This document shows, one piece after another, positions 1-6,838 of a stretch of DNA of 27,760 nt; the first letter of the stretch is position 1, and the number at the start of each line of letters is the position of its first letter. The DNA comes from a virus. The translations under genes were made by a program, and so were the position numbers. Where the stretch lies: IMG/VR virus record IMGVR_UViG_3300025647_000209, positions 1-27,760 of that record, one strand, 5' to 3'. The notes under the pieces were generated by a model. That model saw only the letters and a list, made by a program, of their open reading frames with translations, was not told where the DNA came from and made no database searches.

Positions 1-418
1 CTGTAATTGTACCTTCATTATTTCCAAAAGACCCTGCTGTTACAACAGACATTCTATAAACTCGTAAAAATTGTTGTGTTGTAGTAACTGTAGTTGTTCC
101 ATCTAAATCAACAGTCTCTTCTACAAGAGCATAAGAAGAATCAAGTCCTTGTATTCTTAAAGTTCTTCCAGCTGTTCCTACTACATCATCATTAGCATTA
201 TCACTGACTACATCAAGAGTAGCTTGAGCTGTTTGCCAAGGATAGTTATTTCCTGTTTCCCAAATAGTTTCAAAAGAACCTGAGCCAATACTAGAATTGT
301 ATCCAAATTTATTAATCATAGAGTAACCAGGAACTTTACCCTGTTGAACTGCTAAATAAAATGGAATGTCATCAACTGTACTTCCACCTGTTATTGGATT
401 GACATTATTACAAGACAT
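1..418 (-). CDS. Virion structural protein, C-terminus cut by window edge
   Basis: The frame opens at an ATG at 418 and stays open to the left edge, so about 139 codons are present and the C-terminus is missing. The protein begins MSCNNVNPITGGSTVDDIPF and then reads FYLAVQQGKVPGYSMINKFG, followed by ETIWETGNNYPW. The block 'GKVPGYS-(x)-INKFG-...-ETIWE' is one I recall from virion proteins of marine tailed phages that lie near the tail-stabilisation gene. The later part is Thr/Val-rich, as expected of a beta-structured virion protein. Its ATG overlaps the stop of the 56-residue gene as TAATG, so it is probably translated by coupling. The exact virion role is not known to me. Confidence 0.75.
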   Translation of the reverse strand, partial: MSCNNVNPITGGSTVDDIPFYLAVQQGKVPGYSMINKFGYNSSIGSGSFETIWETGNNYPWQTAQATLDVVSDNANDDVVGTAGRTLRIQGLDSSYALVEETVDLDGTTTVTTTQQFLRVYRMSVVTAGSFGNNEGTIT

Positions 419-588
419 TAATTTCTCCCATTAAACCAAGAAAATCTTTCAGACTGTTCTGTTTTTTCTTTTTGATAATTTGTATTTAATTGATTTTGTA
501 AGCTTTCTAAAGCTAAGTTAATTTGTCTAAAAGCATCAGGAGTAAATTCCTGCGGTGGTTCAGGTAAGAATACATTTACTTTAGCCAT
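418..588 (-). CDS. 56-residue small protein between tail genes
   Basis: This short gene starts at ATG 588 (MAKVNVFLPEPPQEFTPDAF) and ends at TAA 420-418. Both junctions are TAATG overlaps, with the tail-stabilisation gene upstream and the truncated virion gene downstream. Those overlaps are the main reason to believe it is real. The N-terminus is Pro-rich; the middle is a probable helix (residues about 18-45, FRQINLALESLQNQL) that could form a short coiled coil; it ends in RFSWFNGRN. I do not recognise a domain. Its position suggests a minor tail component or assembly factor, but that is inference from context only. Confidence 0.7.
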   Translation of the reverse strand: MAKVNVFLPEPPQEFTPDAFRQINLALESLQNQLNTNYQKEKTEQSERFSWFNGRN

Positions 589-2507
589 TATCTTCTACCA
601 TCTGGTTGTATATCAAATCTAAACTGACCGAATCTCCAGCTTTCATTAACAGCATCATTTTCTACTTTTAAAGCTGCTAATCTACTTCTAGCTCTAGTAT
701 CTATTTTATCTGTTGATGAATTAATAGTAAAAGGCCCTAATGTAGAACTTGTTTGCGTATCAGCAGGGTATCTTCTTAATAATATAGTTATCTTTGCATT
801 ACCATTTAAATATTTAAAGTCAGGTATAAATCTTCTTACTTTAATAAAGTATTGTCCATCACCATCTGCATCTAAATCGAAATCTCCTGATGTAATATAA
901 GCTGGAATTGGATTTATAGTTCCATTTGCTAATACTTCATTTGTTCCTATTTCGTGATTAAATACTCTAGACATTCCATTTGATACACCTTGAATTGTTG
1001 GCGTAGTCGGAGCTGTATTAACCATAAATTGAGTAGCCATTGGATCATCAAATACGTGTGAATCAATGTACGAAGTTCTTGCTAAAGAACTAGTTGTCCA
1101 AGTCTGTTCCGCATAATTATATGTAACTAGTTTATTAACATAATTAGAATTAAAACTTGCATAAAACCAATAGATTTCAGAATATAAACTATTATGAGCT
1201 CCATAAGTTAATTCTGATCCGTTAGCAAAATTAAAACCTGGTGCACCATCGTCTGTTAAGAATACATAATCTTCAACTAAAGAAGGAATACTTTTAACAG
1301 TACCATCAAACATAAAAAATCCACCTGAGTCACCAATCCAATAAACAGCACCATTTGCATACACAATTGAATGTTGACCTACACAACCACAGTTAGATCC
1401 TACTTGTCTAATACTAAATGTAAAAGGAGGTCCTACGAACTGCATTAGGTATGCAGAAGTATCAGTTAAAATTAATATATAATCTTTCGCTTTAGCTGCA
1501 CCTATAATTTTAGTTCCGCTATCAATTCTAAAAGAACCTGCTGTATTTACAGATGTTGCTGTATAATCCGTTAAGGATTCTTGATCCGAGAACCGTATAA
1601 ACATTTTATCTTGTGTACCAGGTGAACCAATAGTTGTTTCAGTTCCTAAAATGATTAAATGCCTATCTCTATCTGATACCATACTCATTACAGATTTTGT
1701 TGGTGCTCCAGCAATAATTGTAGCTCTTGTATTTATACCTGCACCTGAATTTGGATCCCAAGAAAAAGTTGCACCATTTTTAATTGTTGCAATTAATAGT
1801 TCACCATAGTTATCTAAAGACCAACTACCGGGATCAAGAACTGCATTTGATGTTGTTCGTGGTGTACCCCAAGTTGAAGAACCATATAAACCTGTACCCC
1901 AACCATAACCATAAGCTTGCAATAAAGGACCTACTTTGTAATAAGGTTTAGAATCTAATGTTCCATCATTAGTGGCACCTGTGCCTGTTTCAGCTGTAGG
2001 CATTAAAATTGTAAAAGTTGTAGTTGTTGGTGCAAGTTGCACTTCAAATAATATATCATCAAAATCAGCAGCAACATAATCTGTTTGCCCCGCAGTAAAA
2101 GATCCTGCATTTTCAAATGTTAATAAATCACCTGGTTCAAGATTGTGAGCAGATGGGCAAGTAATTTCTACGGTTCGTGATCCGTTAGTCGTGGTAATAT
2201 CGCATCCTGTTTGAGCTAAAGATGTATCAAATGGAGTAATATCATAATAATCATCACCGTTATATATATATAAAATCTTATTAGTACCGAGTGCAACATA
2301 TTTCCTCCCGTCTAAATCTGCCCAACTATGTGAAGCTCTTACTGCTCCAACTAATTGTTTATTAAGTATTTCTTGCCAGCCACCTATTTTTTCAGGCATA
2401 CCATATCTAAATCTAACATAGTCACCATCTACCCATTGGTTTTCGGCTCCTGAGTCAGACGCTTGTTTATTAAATCCTGGTGCAAAGTTTACTTTTGTTA
2501 AAGGCAT
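588..2507 (-). CDS. P22 gp10-like tail/DNA-stabilisation protein
   Basis: This large protein of about 639 residues opens MPLTKVNFAPGFNKQASDSG and continues ENQWVDGDYVRFRYGMPEKI. That N-terminal block is characteristic of phage stabilisation proteins of the P22 gp10 type, the tail-hub component that plugs the portal-adaptor channel after DNA packaging. The rest is beta-rich with many Gly/Thr/Tyr and WDPNSGAG, WIGDSGGFF and similar loops, consistent with a propeller or hub fold. Two starts are possible: ATG 2507 (chosen, because the family begins MPLT) or GTG 2522, which would add five residues and overlap the upstream stop as TAGTG. Neither has a clear ribosome-binding site. The stop overlaps the next ATG (TAATG). 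Confidence 0.85.
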   Translation of the reverse strand: MPLTKVNFAPGFNKQASDSGAENQWVDGDYVRFRYGMPEKIGGWQEILNKQLVGAVRASHSWADLDGRKYVALGTNKILYIYNGDDYYDITPFDTSLAQTGCDITTTNGSRTVEITCPSAHNLEPGDLLTFENAGSFTAGQTDYVAADFDDILFEVQLAPTTTTFTILMPTAETGTGATNDGTLDSKPYYKVGPLLQAYGYGWGTGLYGSSTWGTPRTTSNAVLDPGSWSLDNYGELLIATIKNGATFSWDPNSGAGINTRATIIAGAPTKSVMSMVSDRDRHLIILGTETTIGSPGTQDKMFIRFSDQESLTDYTATSVNTAGSFRIDSGTKIIGAAKAKDYILILTDTSAYLMQFVGPPFTFSIRQVGSNCGCVGQHSIVYANGAVYWIGDSGGFFMFDGTVKSIPSLVEDYVFLTDDGAPGFNFANGSELTYGAHNSLYSEIYWFYASFNSNYVNKLVTYNYAEQTWTTSSLARTSYIDSHVFDDPMATQFMVNTAPTTPTIQGVSNGMSRVFNHEIGTNEVLANGTINPIPAYITSGDFDLDADGDGQYFIKVRRFIPDFKYLNGNAKITILLRRYPADTQTSSTLGPFTINSSTDKIDTRARSRLAALKVENDAVNESWRFGQFRFDIQPDGRR

Positions 2508-2521
2508 GCGAACATTATACA

Positions 2522-2857
2522 CTATGATTTTTTAGGTATAAATATCGTCCATTCTAGCTTAGACAGCAAATCATTTATGTAGACTTTAGTTAGTTTATTT
2601 TTCTTTATGTATTGATGAAGTTCTTTTAAATCTAAAATGACCCATTTATCTTCCATTTCTAAAACCATTTTATCTGCTTTACTATCTGTTCTCCCTTTTT
2701 GAGCAGGGGTACCATCAGGAAGATTAAACATATCCCTTACATCAAATCTATAAAAAGCATTTTTGTCTTTTATAATACCTGCAATATTCCAAGATGCCTT
2801 TTCTTTTGGGTATTCGATAGCTGTTAAATTTTCAGAAAATCTATCTACTATATTCAT
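2522..2857 (-). CDS. Conserved-looking hypothetical protein, 111 residues
   Basis: This soluble, charged protein starts MNIVDRFSENLTAIEYPKEK at ATG 2857 and has no membrane segment. A C-terminal block WVILDLKELHQYIKKNKL, followed by VYINDLLSKLEW, looks like a compact alpha/beta domain, and I have an impression of similar C-termini in other marine phages, but I cannot name a family. It lies between the oxygenase cassette and the tail-stabilisation gene, six bases after the preceding oxygenase stop. Its TAG stop at 2524-2522 overlaps a GTG that is the alternative start of the tail gene. No function is proposed. Confidence 0.65.
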   Translation of the reverse strand: MNIVDRFSENLTAIEYPKEKASWNIAGIIKDKNAFYRFDVRDMFNLPDGTPAQKGRTDSKADKMVLEMEDKWVILDLKELHQYIKKNKLTKVYINDLLSKLEWTIFIPKKS

Positions 2858-2863
2858 AGAAGA

Positions 2864-3427
2864 CTAATAATAATTATACCAACCAGTTATAATATATTTT
2901 TCTTTTGTTTTACTTATTTGACCTTTATGTATATGAGTAAAATCTGAAGGCCAAATCACAGTTAAACCTTTTACTGCTTTAGTAGTTATATTTTGATACT
3001 TAAAAATTGTTCCTCCATCTTCCACATTATTTAAATATGTCATAAAAACTAACATTCTTTTTGTAGTTGATAGTCCACCTCTTTCAGAATGTTCAGCAAA
3101 AAACCCCTCATTCTTTTTATATTTTTGAATTTGATAATTTTCTATTGTAGAGATAAATCTATCATGTTGGTTTATTTGTGGATATTTTTTCATATATTCA
3201 ACTAAACATTTTTGTAGTTCATCATTATAATTATCTAATGCTGAATCATATCCTGATATAGATATATCAGTGCTTATTTTTTTTTCTGGATAAACTCCAT
3301 AACTACATAAACCAGGATTTTGTCTATGTTTATTATTTTCAAAAAAATTAATTAATTCATCACATACTTTTTCATTAATGTACCACCCACCTATAAAACT
3401 ATCTAATTTAAATTTTTCTTCTTTCAT
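2864..3427 (-). CDS. 2OG-Fe(II) oxygenase-like protein (HxE type)
   Basis: This 187-residue protein fits the double-stranded beta-helix dioxygenase fold, which couples 2-oxoglutarate decarboxylation to hydroxylation of an unknown substrate. Visible signature: FFAEHSERGG (H113, E115 as the HxE iron pair), R124 in TTKRMLVFMTYLNNVEDGGT, then VKGLTVIWPSDFTHIHKG with H165/H167 as the distal iron ligand, and a basic residue (K176) about ten residues later as the candidate 2OG anchor. The 'RMLVFMTYLN-(x)-V-(x2)-GGT' block is typical of phage members. ATG 3427 directly abuts the stop of the gene before it in the transcript order. It is the last of five minus-strand oxygenases in this cassette. The substrate cannot be deduced from sequence. 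Confidence 0.85.
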   Translation of the reverse strand: MKEEKFKLDSFIGGWYINEKVCDELINFFENNKHRQNPGLCSYGVYPEKKISTDISISGYDSALDNYNDELQKCLVEYMKKYPQINQHDRFISTIENYQIQKYKKNEGFFAEHSERGGLSTTKRMLVFMTYLNNVEDGGTIFKYQNITTKAVKGLTVIWPSDFTHIHKGQISKTKEKYIITGWYNYY

Positions 3428-3931
3428 TTATTTAAAATAATTAAAATTAATAACTAATCTAATTTTTTTGTTCGTATGAGTAGTGCCAGTATGCTCTGTA
3501 TTTACAGGAAAACTAACAAGTCTATTAGCTTTACTTTTTATTTGTTTTTTAAGTTTTGGAAAAACTGTGTAACCATTATTATCATTTATATAATAAACAG
3601 ATGTTGTAGCTCCTTTTACTTCTTCTTTAAAATCAGTATGAAGTTTTAAAGGAACAACTTTATTATACATTGTAGTTAAATTTGCTTTTATTTTAATTAT
3701 TTTTTTAGGATTAATTTTATTTAAAATTGGATTTAATATATTAAAATAATCACTATTAATTATATCATTGATATAAAATATATGTGCAAATTGAAAATAA
3801 AAATCTTTTTTATCATTTTCATATGCAGTAGAACTGTAATAATACCATGGAAAAGTATTACTTTCAAAAGTTTTATAAATATTATTTAATATTTTTTTAT
3901 CTATAAGGTTATCTTTAATCTTTATGTTCAT
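3428..3931 (-). CDS. 2OG-Fe(II) oxygenase-like protein (HxD...H...R)
   Basis: Starting at ATG 3931 (MNIKIKDNLIDKKILNNIYK) gives 167 residues. A complete motif set is present: LHTDFKEE (H98, D100), TTSVYYINDNNGYTVF as the core strand pair, then SKANRLVSFP, TEHTGTTHTNKKIRLVINFN with H147 as distal iron ligand and R158 as the 2OG-binding arginine. The 'YYIN-NNG-T-F ... NR-V-FP ... HTGT' pattern is one I recall from small phage oxygenases. A longer reading from a TTG at 4000 would overlap the previous oxygenase by 86 bases and adds a non-family N-terminus, so it was not used. It overlaps the upstream gene by 17 bases. The A/T content is visibly higher than in the capsid genes. Substrate unknown. 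Confidence 0.88.
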   Translation of the reverse strand: MNIKIKDNLIDKKILNNIYKTFESNTFPWYYYSSTAYENDKKDFYFQFAHIFYINDIINSDYFNILNPILNKINPKKIIKIKANLTTMYNKVVPLKLHTDFKEEVKGATTSVYYINDNNGYTVFPKLKKQIKSKANRLVSFPVNTEHTGTTHTNKKIRLVINFNYFK

Positions 3932-4445
3932 AAGAATAAGAACTGTTAAATACAATAACTGTTTTGTTTGTAGTAGTTTTGGGAGATTTATGAACAACAA
4001 AAGCAGGAAAAGTTATTAGATCTCCTTCTTCTACGTCGAAATTATATTCTTTACCATACATATCTTTTATTAAAGTTTTGTCTTTTTTGTTAGGTAAATC
4101 TAAAAAGTATATATTAGTAAAATTACATCTTGGGTGGGTATGCCAAGCATAAACATCATTCTTTTCATAAATATGAAACCAAACATTTTGCATATCTATT
4201 TTATTAGAACTAAAGTAATCAAAAATTTGATTGTATTCAGGTTTTAACATTTCAGCAAATGTTGTTAAATAAAGTTTTTTACTATTATCCTCAACATACC
4301 AATCACTTTTAGAAACAACCGAATAAGGATATTCTAGTTTTTGATTTATGGTTTTTTTAATTAATTTTAATAATTTAGCTTTATATTTTTTATGATTCTT
4401 TACCTTTATCTTTATAAAAGGACATTTTATTTCTTGTACTATCAC
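3915..4445 (-). CDS. 2OG-Fe(II) oxygenase-like protein (WHxHP type)
   Basis: This 176-residue protein has the WHTHPRCNFTNIYFLDLP block (H102, H104), followed by GDLITFPAFVVHKSP, with H152 as the distal ligand and Lys156/161 in place of the usual arginine. That layout resembles the putative 2OG-Fe(II) oxygenase family with an HxH-type N-terminal ligand region (Pfam 2OG-FeII_Oxy_5-like). The start is GTG 4445, chosen because it overlaps the preceding TAG as TAGTG, like the other coupled junctions here, and no in-frame ATG lies near. It shares general architecture with the plus-strand gene at 5955-6509, so the two may be distant paralogues. The substrate is unknown. Confidence 0.82.
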   Translation of the reverse strand: MIVQEIKCPFIKIKVKNHKKYKAKLLKLIKKTINQKLEYPYSVVSKSDWYVEDNSKKLYLTTFAEMLKPEYNQIFDYFSSNKIDMQNVWFHIYEKNDVYAWHTHPRCNFTNIYFLDLPNKKDKTLIKDMYGKEYNFDVEEGDLITFPAFVVHKSPKTTTNKTVIVFNSSYSYEHKD

Positions 4446-4666
4446 TACAGCTTATCTCTAATAATTTGTTTTAGTTCTGTTATTTTTTCTAAAAAGGTAT
4501 CATTTATTTTTTGTAATGTTTCTATTGTAATTTCTAGATTAATGATGTGTTTTTTTAAATCTCTATTAATTATAACTTCATTTGCTTTTACTTGTTTTTC
4601 CATACTAACAAGATCTTTTAAATCTTGTATTTCTTTTTCGAGTTGTTCTTGTTTTTTTATATCCAT
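4445..4666 (-). CDS. Small coiled-coil protein inside oxygenase cassette
   Basis: This is a 73-residue, almost fully helical protein with leucine/isoleucine heptads throughout (LEKEIQDLKDLV, LEITIETLQKINDTFLEKI). It has no Cys, Pro or membrane segment. It has a good ribosome-binding site (AAGGAG seven bases before ATG 4666) and its TAG stop overlaps the next gene's GTG. The setting, in the middle of five consecutive minus-strand oxygenases, raises the idea that it oligomerises with one of them or with a tail fibre, but nothing in the sequence shows that directly. Confidence 0.7.
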   Translation of the reverse strand: MDIKKQEQLEKEIQDLKDLVSMEKQVKANEVIINRDLKKHIINLEITIETLQKINDTFLEKITELKQIIRDKL

Positions 4667-4677
4667 AATTTATCTCC

Positions 4678-5289
4678 TTATATTTTTGGTAATCCTAAGT
4701 GAGGTCTTCCATCATATATCCTAGATTTGTTTTGTTTTTTATCTTCGTTATAATGAAGAAATACCTGTGCACATAATTCTTTTTTAAATTTTTCTCTCCA
4801 ATGATAAACTTCACAACCTTTATAAATTAACATATCACCTTGCTTTAAAGTAATTTTAATTTTTTCTTTTGTTTCTGGAATCTCTAAATAGATAGGCCAT
4901 ATATCACCCCCTAAATTCAAAGTAGTCGATATTTCACAACTAGGTCTATCTATATGTCTTTTTAACTCGCATCCTTTTACATAAATTCTAGCATAAGAAT
5001 AAGTTGAAAATAATTTTTTATTTAATTTTTTTTGTACTATGGGTCTTATTTTTTCTAATAATGTTTCCATAGCTGAATCTGAATAATAAGAAAAAGCTTC
5101 TGGCGATTGAGGATCATTAAATTTTCCAAATAAATTACTATTATTTTCATTTATATTTAAATTTTTATAAATTGGATTTTGAGTTAATTGAACAAATACT
5201 GATCTTTTTAATAAAAAATAAGTATAAATAAAATCTGCTAAATCTTTAGAAATTGCATTTCTAACTATTTTATAATGAATTTTTTTCAT
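4678..5289 (-). CDS. 2OG-Fe(II) oxygenase-like protein (GDMLIYKGCEVYHWRE type)
   Basis: This 203-residue protein has RHIDRPSCEISTTLNLGG (H112, D114 as HxD) and GDMLIYKGCEVYHWRE with H163 as distal iron ligand, then CAQVFLHYNE. This last pair of blocks is a recognisable signature of a widespread phage and bacterial oxygenase group, in which the usual downstream 2OG arginine is not obvious. R165 sits in the WRE motif. The N-terminal 90 residues are helical and basic. ATG 5289 begins one base after the preceding oxygenase stop. The function in the cell is unknown; protein or glycan hydroxylation are the general family possibilities. Confidence 0.87.
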   Translation of the reverse strand: MKKIHYKIVRNAISKDLADFIYTYFLLKRSVFVQLTQNPIYKNLNINENNSNLFGKFNDPQSPEAFSYYSDSAMETLLEKIRPIVQKKLNKKLFSTYSYARIYVKGCELKRHIDRPSCEISTTLNLGGDIWPIYLEIPETKEKIKITLKQGDMLIYKGCEVYHWREKFKKELCAQVFLHYNEDKKQNKSRIYDGRPHLGLPKI

Positions 5290-5290
5290 T

Positions 5291-5890
5291 TTATTTTAGA
5301 TGCTCTCCTAAACTCCAATTAACTAAAGAATATCTTAAACCTTTAGTAACTGGTGTAACTCTATGCCAAGTATTAGCGGTAAATACACATACTGATCCTT
5401 GAGGCATTATTTCTTTTGCTGTTAAAATTTTATTTTTTTCACCTGGTTTAGGATCACAGAATTGTAATTCTCCTCCTTTGTAGTCTTTTGGATCAGATAA
5501 ATTTATGACACAAGAAATTTTTCTATTAAATTTAGGGTCTTTGTCTGCTTGATAAGCATCTTGATGCCAATTATAAAAATTATTTTTATTGTAAATTGTA
5601 AATTGACTACCTTCTGAATGAGTAAGAGTATAGTTCCATCCAGCGTTTTTATTTGCAATTTTTACATAATGATGAATTATGTCCCACAACCATTGTTCAT
5701 GAATGAAAGAAACATTTGATTTTCTTGTTTTTTCTAAAGCTTTTAAATCTTTTTTACTTAAATCTTTAGGATTCATAGACATAATTGTACCCTGTCTAAC
5801 ATTACTTGAAAAACCAGTTTTTATTATTTTTTCACAGTTTTCTTTTGATATAGCTGCCGTAAAATACCAATATAAAAATTTGTATATCAT
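5291..5890 (-). CDS. Prolyl-4-hydroxylase-like 2OG-Fe(II) oxygenase
   Basis: This 199-residue protein has the clearest motif set of the cassette: NWHQDAY (H109, D111), RKISCVINLSDPKDYKGGEL, LQFCDP, then GSVCVFTANTWHRVTPVTKG with H176, and LRYSLVNW with R186. That matches the PKHD-type/P4H-like oxygenases often found in marine phages, and the opening MIYKFLYWYFTAAISKENCE is also family-like. These enzymes hydroxylate proline or other side chains in proteins. It is the first gene of the minus-strand cassette and lies just downstream of a good sigma70-like promoter (5912-5940). It could therefore be expressed separately from the structural operon. Confidence 0.92.
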   Translation of the reverse strand: MIYKFLYWYFTAAISKENCEKIIKTGFSSNVRQGTIMSMNPKDLSKKDLKALEKTRKSNVSFIHEQWLWDIIHHYVKIANKNAGWNYTLTHSEGSQFTIYNKNNFYNWHQDAYQADKDPKFNRKISCVINLSDPKDYKGGELQFCDPKPGEKNKILTAKEIMPQGSVCVFTANTWHRVTPVTKGLRYSLVNWSLGEHLK

Positions 5891-5911
5891 TAATTTATTA
5901 AGTTAAACATT

Positions 5912-5940
5912 TGTATATTGATTTTAAAGTATAAAGTCAA
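5912..5940 (-). promoter_or_regulatory. Sigma70-like promoter for the minus-strand oxygenase cassette
   Basis: Read on the minus strand, TTGACT (5940-5935) is followed by a 17-base spacer and TATACA (5917-5912), a near-consensus sigma70 arrangement. The first oxygenase ATG is at 5890, so the leader would be about 15 bases. It lies in the only divergent intergenic region of the window. Not experimentally supported. Confidence 0.55.
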
Positions 5941-5943
5941 TAT
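5915..5943. repeat. Inverted repeat spanning the divergent promoters
   Basis: A perfect 7-base inverted repeat, ATATTGA (5915-5921) and TCAATAT (5937-5943), is separated by 15 bases. It covers the -35/-10 elements of both predicted promoters, so it could be an operator, though in such AT-rich DNA it may simply reflect two similar promoter halves facing each other. Confidence 0.4.
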
Positions 5944-5946
5944 TAT
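5918..5946 (+). promoter_or_regulatory. Divergent sigma70-like promoter for the plus-strand oxygenase gene
   Basis: On the plus strand TTGATT (5918-5923), a 17-base spacer and TATTAT (5941-5946) precede the ATG at 5955 by eight bases. Transcription would start almost at the start codon, and no Shine-Dalgarno sequence is visible, so a leaderless message is possible. Its elements physically overlap those of the minus-strand promoter, which should make the two mutually exclusive. Confidence 0.4.
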
Positions 5947-5954
5947 GTACTTTT

Positions 5955-6509
5955 ATGCAAAATCTTATTAGTTTACCTATTATAATATATAAATACCCTG
6001 AATTGAATAATCTAAAAATAAAAGATGAGCTTTTAAAATATTTAAAAGATAACAGCTGTTGTTATAGTTATCCTAATTGTACTCATCCAAAGTATCAATC
6101 TGCACCAAATTTATTTGACCTAAATAATAAAGAAATAAAGCAATTGAAAAAATATTATTTTAATTGTCTAAAAAAACAATTTAATAAATTTAAAATTATA
6201 GAAAACAAAAGTTGGGTTTTTTTAACTGAATCAAATAAAGAAATTTCTTCTGTTTGGCACAATCATTTTAATAAAAAATTTAAAGGTAAAAATATAAAAC
6301 AAATATCAGGTATATGTTATATTACAAAAACACCTACTGGGACTTGTTTTGAAAATAACTATTTTTTTTCTTTAATAAAACCTCATTTACATCATTGGTA
6401 TATATTTGATTCAAATTTACACCATTGCCCATTAAAAGAAGTAGTTTTAGAAAAAAGAATTATTATTGCAACTTCAACTATTATTGAGCTAAATCCCAAG
6501 ACTGAGTAG
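5955..6509 (+). CDS. 2OG-Fe(II) oxygenase-like protein, sole plus-strand gene
   Basis: This 184-residue protein has WHNHFNKKFKG (H102, H104), KQISGICYITKTPTGTCF, then WYIFDSNLHHCPLKE with H156/H157 and EKRIIIATSTII with R168. This is the putative 2OG-Fe(II) oxygenase layout (2OG-FeII_Oxy_5-like) in which SGxxYI and the final R-I-I-A-x-S strand are distinctive. It also has two adjacent Cys at 35-36. It is the only gene on this strand, is very A/T-rich, has its own promoter candidate and overlaps the tail gene at 6481-6837 tail-to-tail by 29 bases. That pattern suggests an acquired accessory gene (a moron). Substrate unknown. Confidence 0.83.
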   Translation: MQNLISLPIIIYKYPELNNLKIKDELLKYLKDNSCCYSYPNCTHPKYQSAPNLFDLNNKEIKQLKKYYFNCLKKQFNKFKIIENKSWVFLTESNKEISSVWHNHFNKKFKGKNIKQISGICYITKTPTGTCFENNYFFSLIKPHLHHWYIFDSNLHHCPLKEVVLEKRIIIATSTIIELNPKTE

Positions 6510-6837
6510 CTTCATTCCATACATAGGAACTTCCATCATCAGGATATGGAATAGGGGATTCCCATTTAAATTGATTATTTAAAGTCCAAGACTCAAATGG
6601 TTTTGGATATATAAAAGCATCATTAACTGCATCATATTCTCCACCTATACAAGCAGCATTGTATCTAATAGAACCATCAGAAGCGTATTGTTTTATATTA
6701 TTAATTTTTAATAATTGCTTTACAAAATTTTCTGCTTCAACAGAAAAATCACCACCATTATTATTAACATCTGCATCATCAATTACTATTACAGAAGTAA
6801 TTTTATTTTCATCATTTAAAATTGCAAAATTTTTCAT
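6481..6837 (-). CDS. Tail fibre-associated protein, 118 residues
   Basis: The protein opens MKNFAILNDENKITSVIVID and ends with FESWTLNNQFKWESPIPYPD followed by GSSYVWNEATQSWDLA. The 'NYA/YNAACIGGEYD...FIYPKPFESWTLN...W..PIPYP-DG' pattern is widespread in marine phages as a small protein encoded beside tail fibre genes, probably a fibre tip or fibre assembly component. It follows the glycine-rich fibre gene with one base between stop and start codon. It converges with the plus-strand oxygenase, the two stops overlapping by 29 bases. Confidence 0.82.
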   Translation of the reverse strand: MKNFAILNDENKITSVIVIDDADVNNNGGDFSVEAENFVKQLLKINNIKQYASDGSIRYNAACIGGEYDAVNDAFIYPKPFESWTLNNQFKWESPIPYPDDGSSYVWNEATQSWDLAQ

Positions 6838-6838
6838 A

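Noticed and set aside
588-2522. GTG 2522 as start of the tail-stabilisation gene
   Set aside because: Kept only as an alternative: the known family begins MPLT at ATG 2507, though the TAGTG overlap makes GTG possible.
3428-4000. Longer form of the second oxygenase starting at TTG 4000
   Set aside because: It would overlap the previous oxygenase by 86 bases, and its N-terminal extension is not oxygenase-like; ATG 3931 is preferred.
4392-4724. Plus-strand reading frame rich in Phe/Ser/Ile
   Set aside because: It is the reverse of the coiled-coil and oxygenase genes, which are supported by motifs, overlaps and a ribosome-binding site; its composition is what antisense of Lys/Glu-rich sequence gives.
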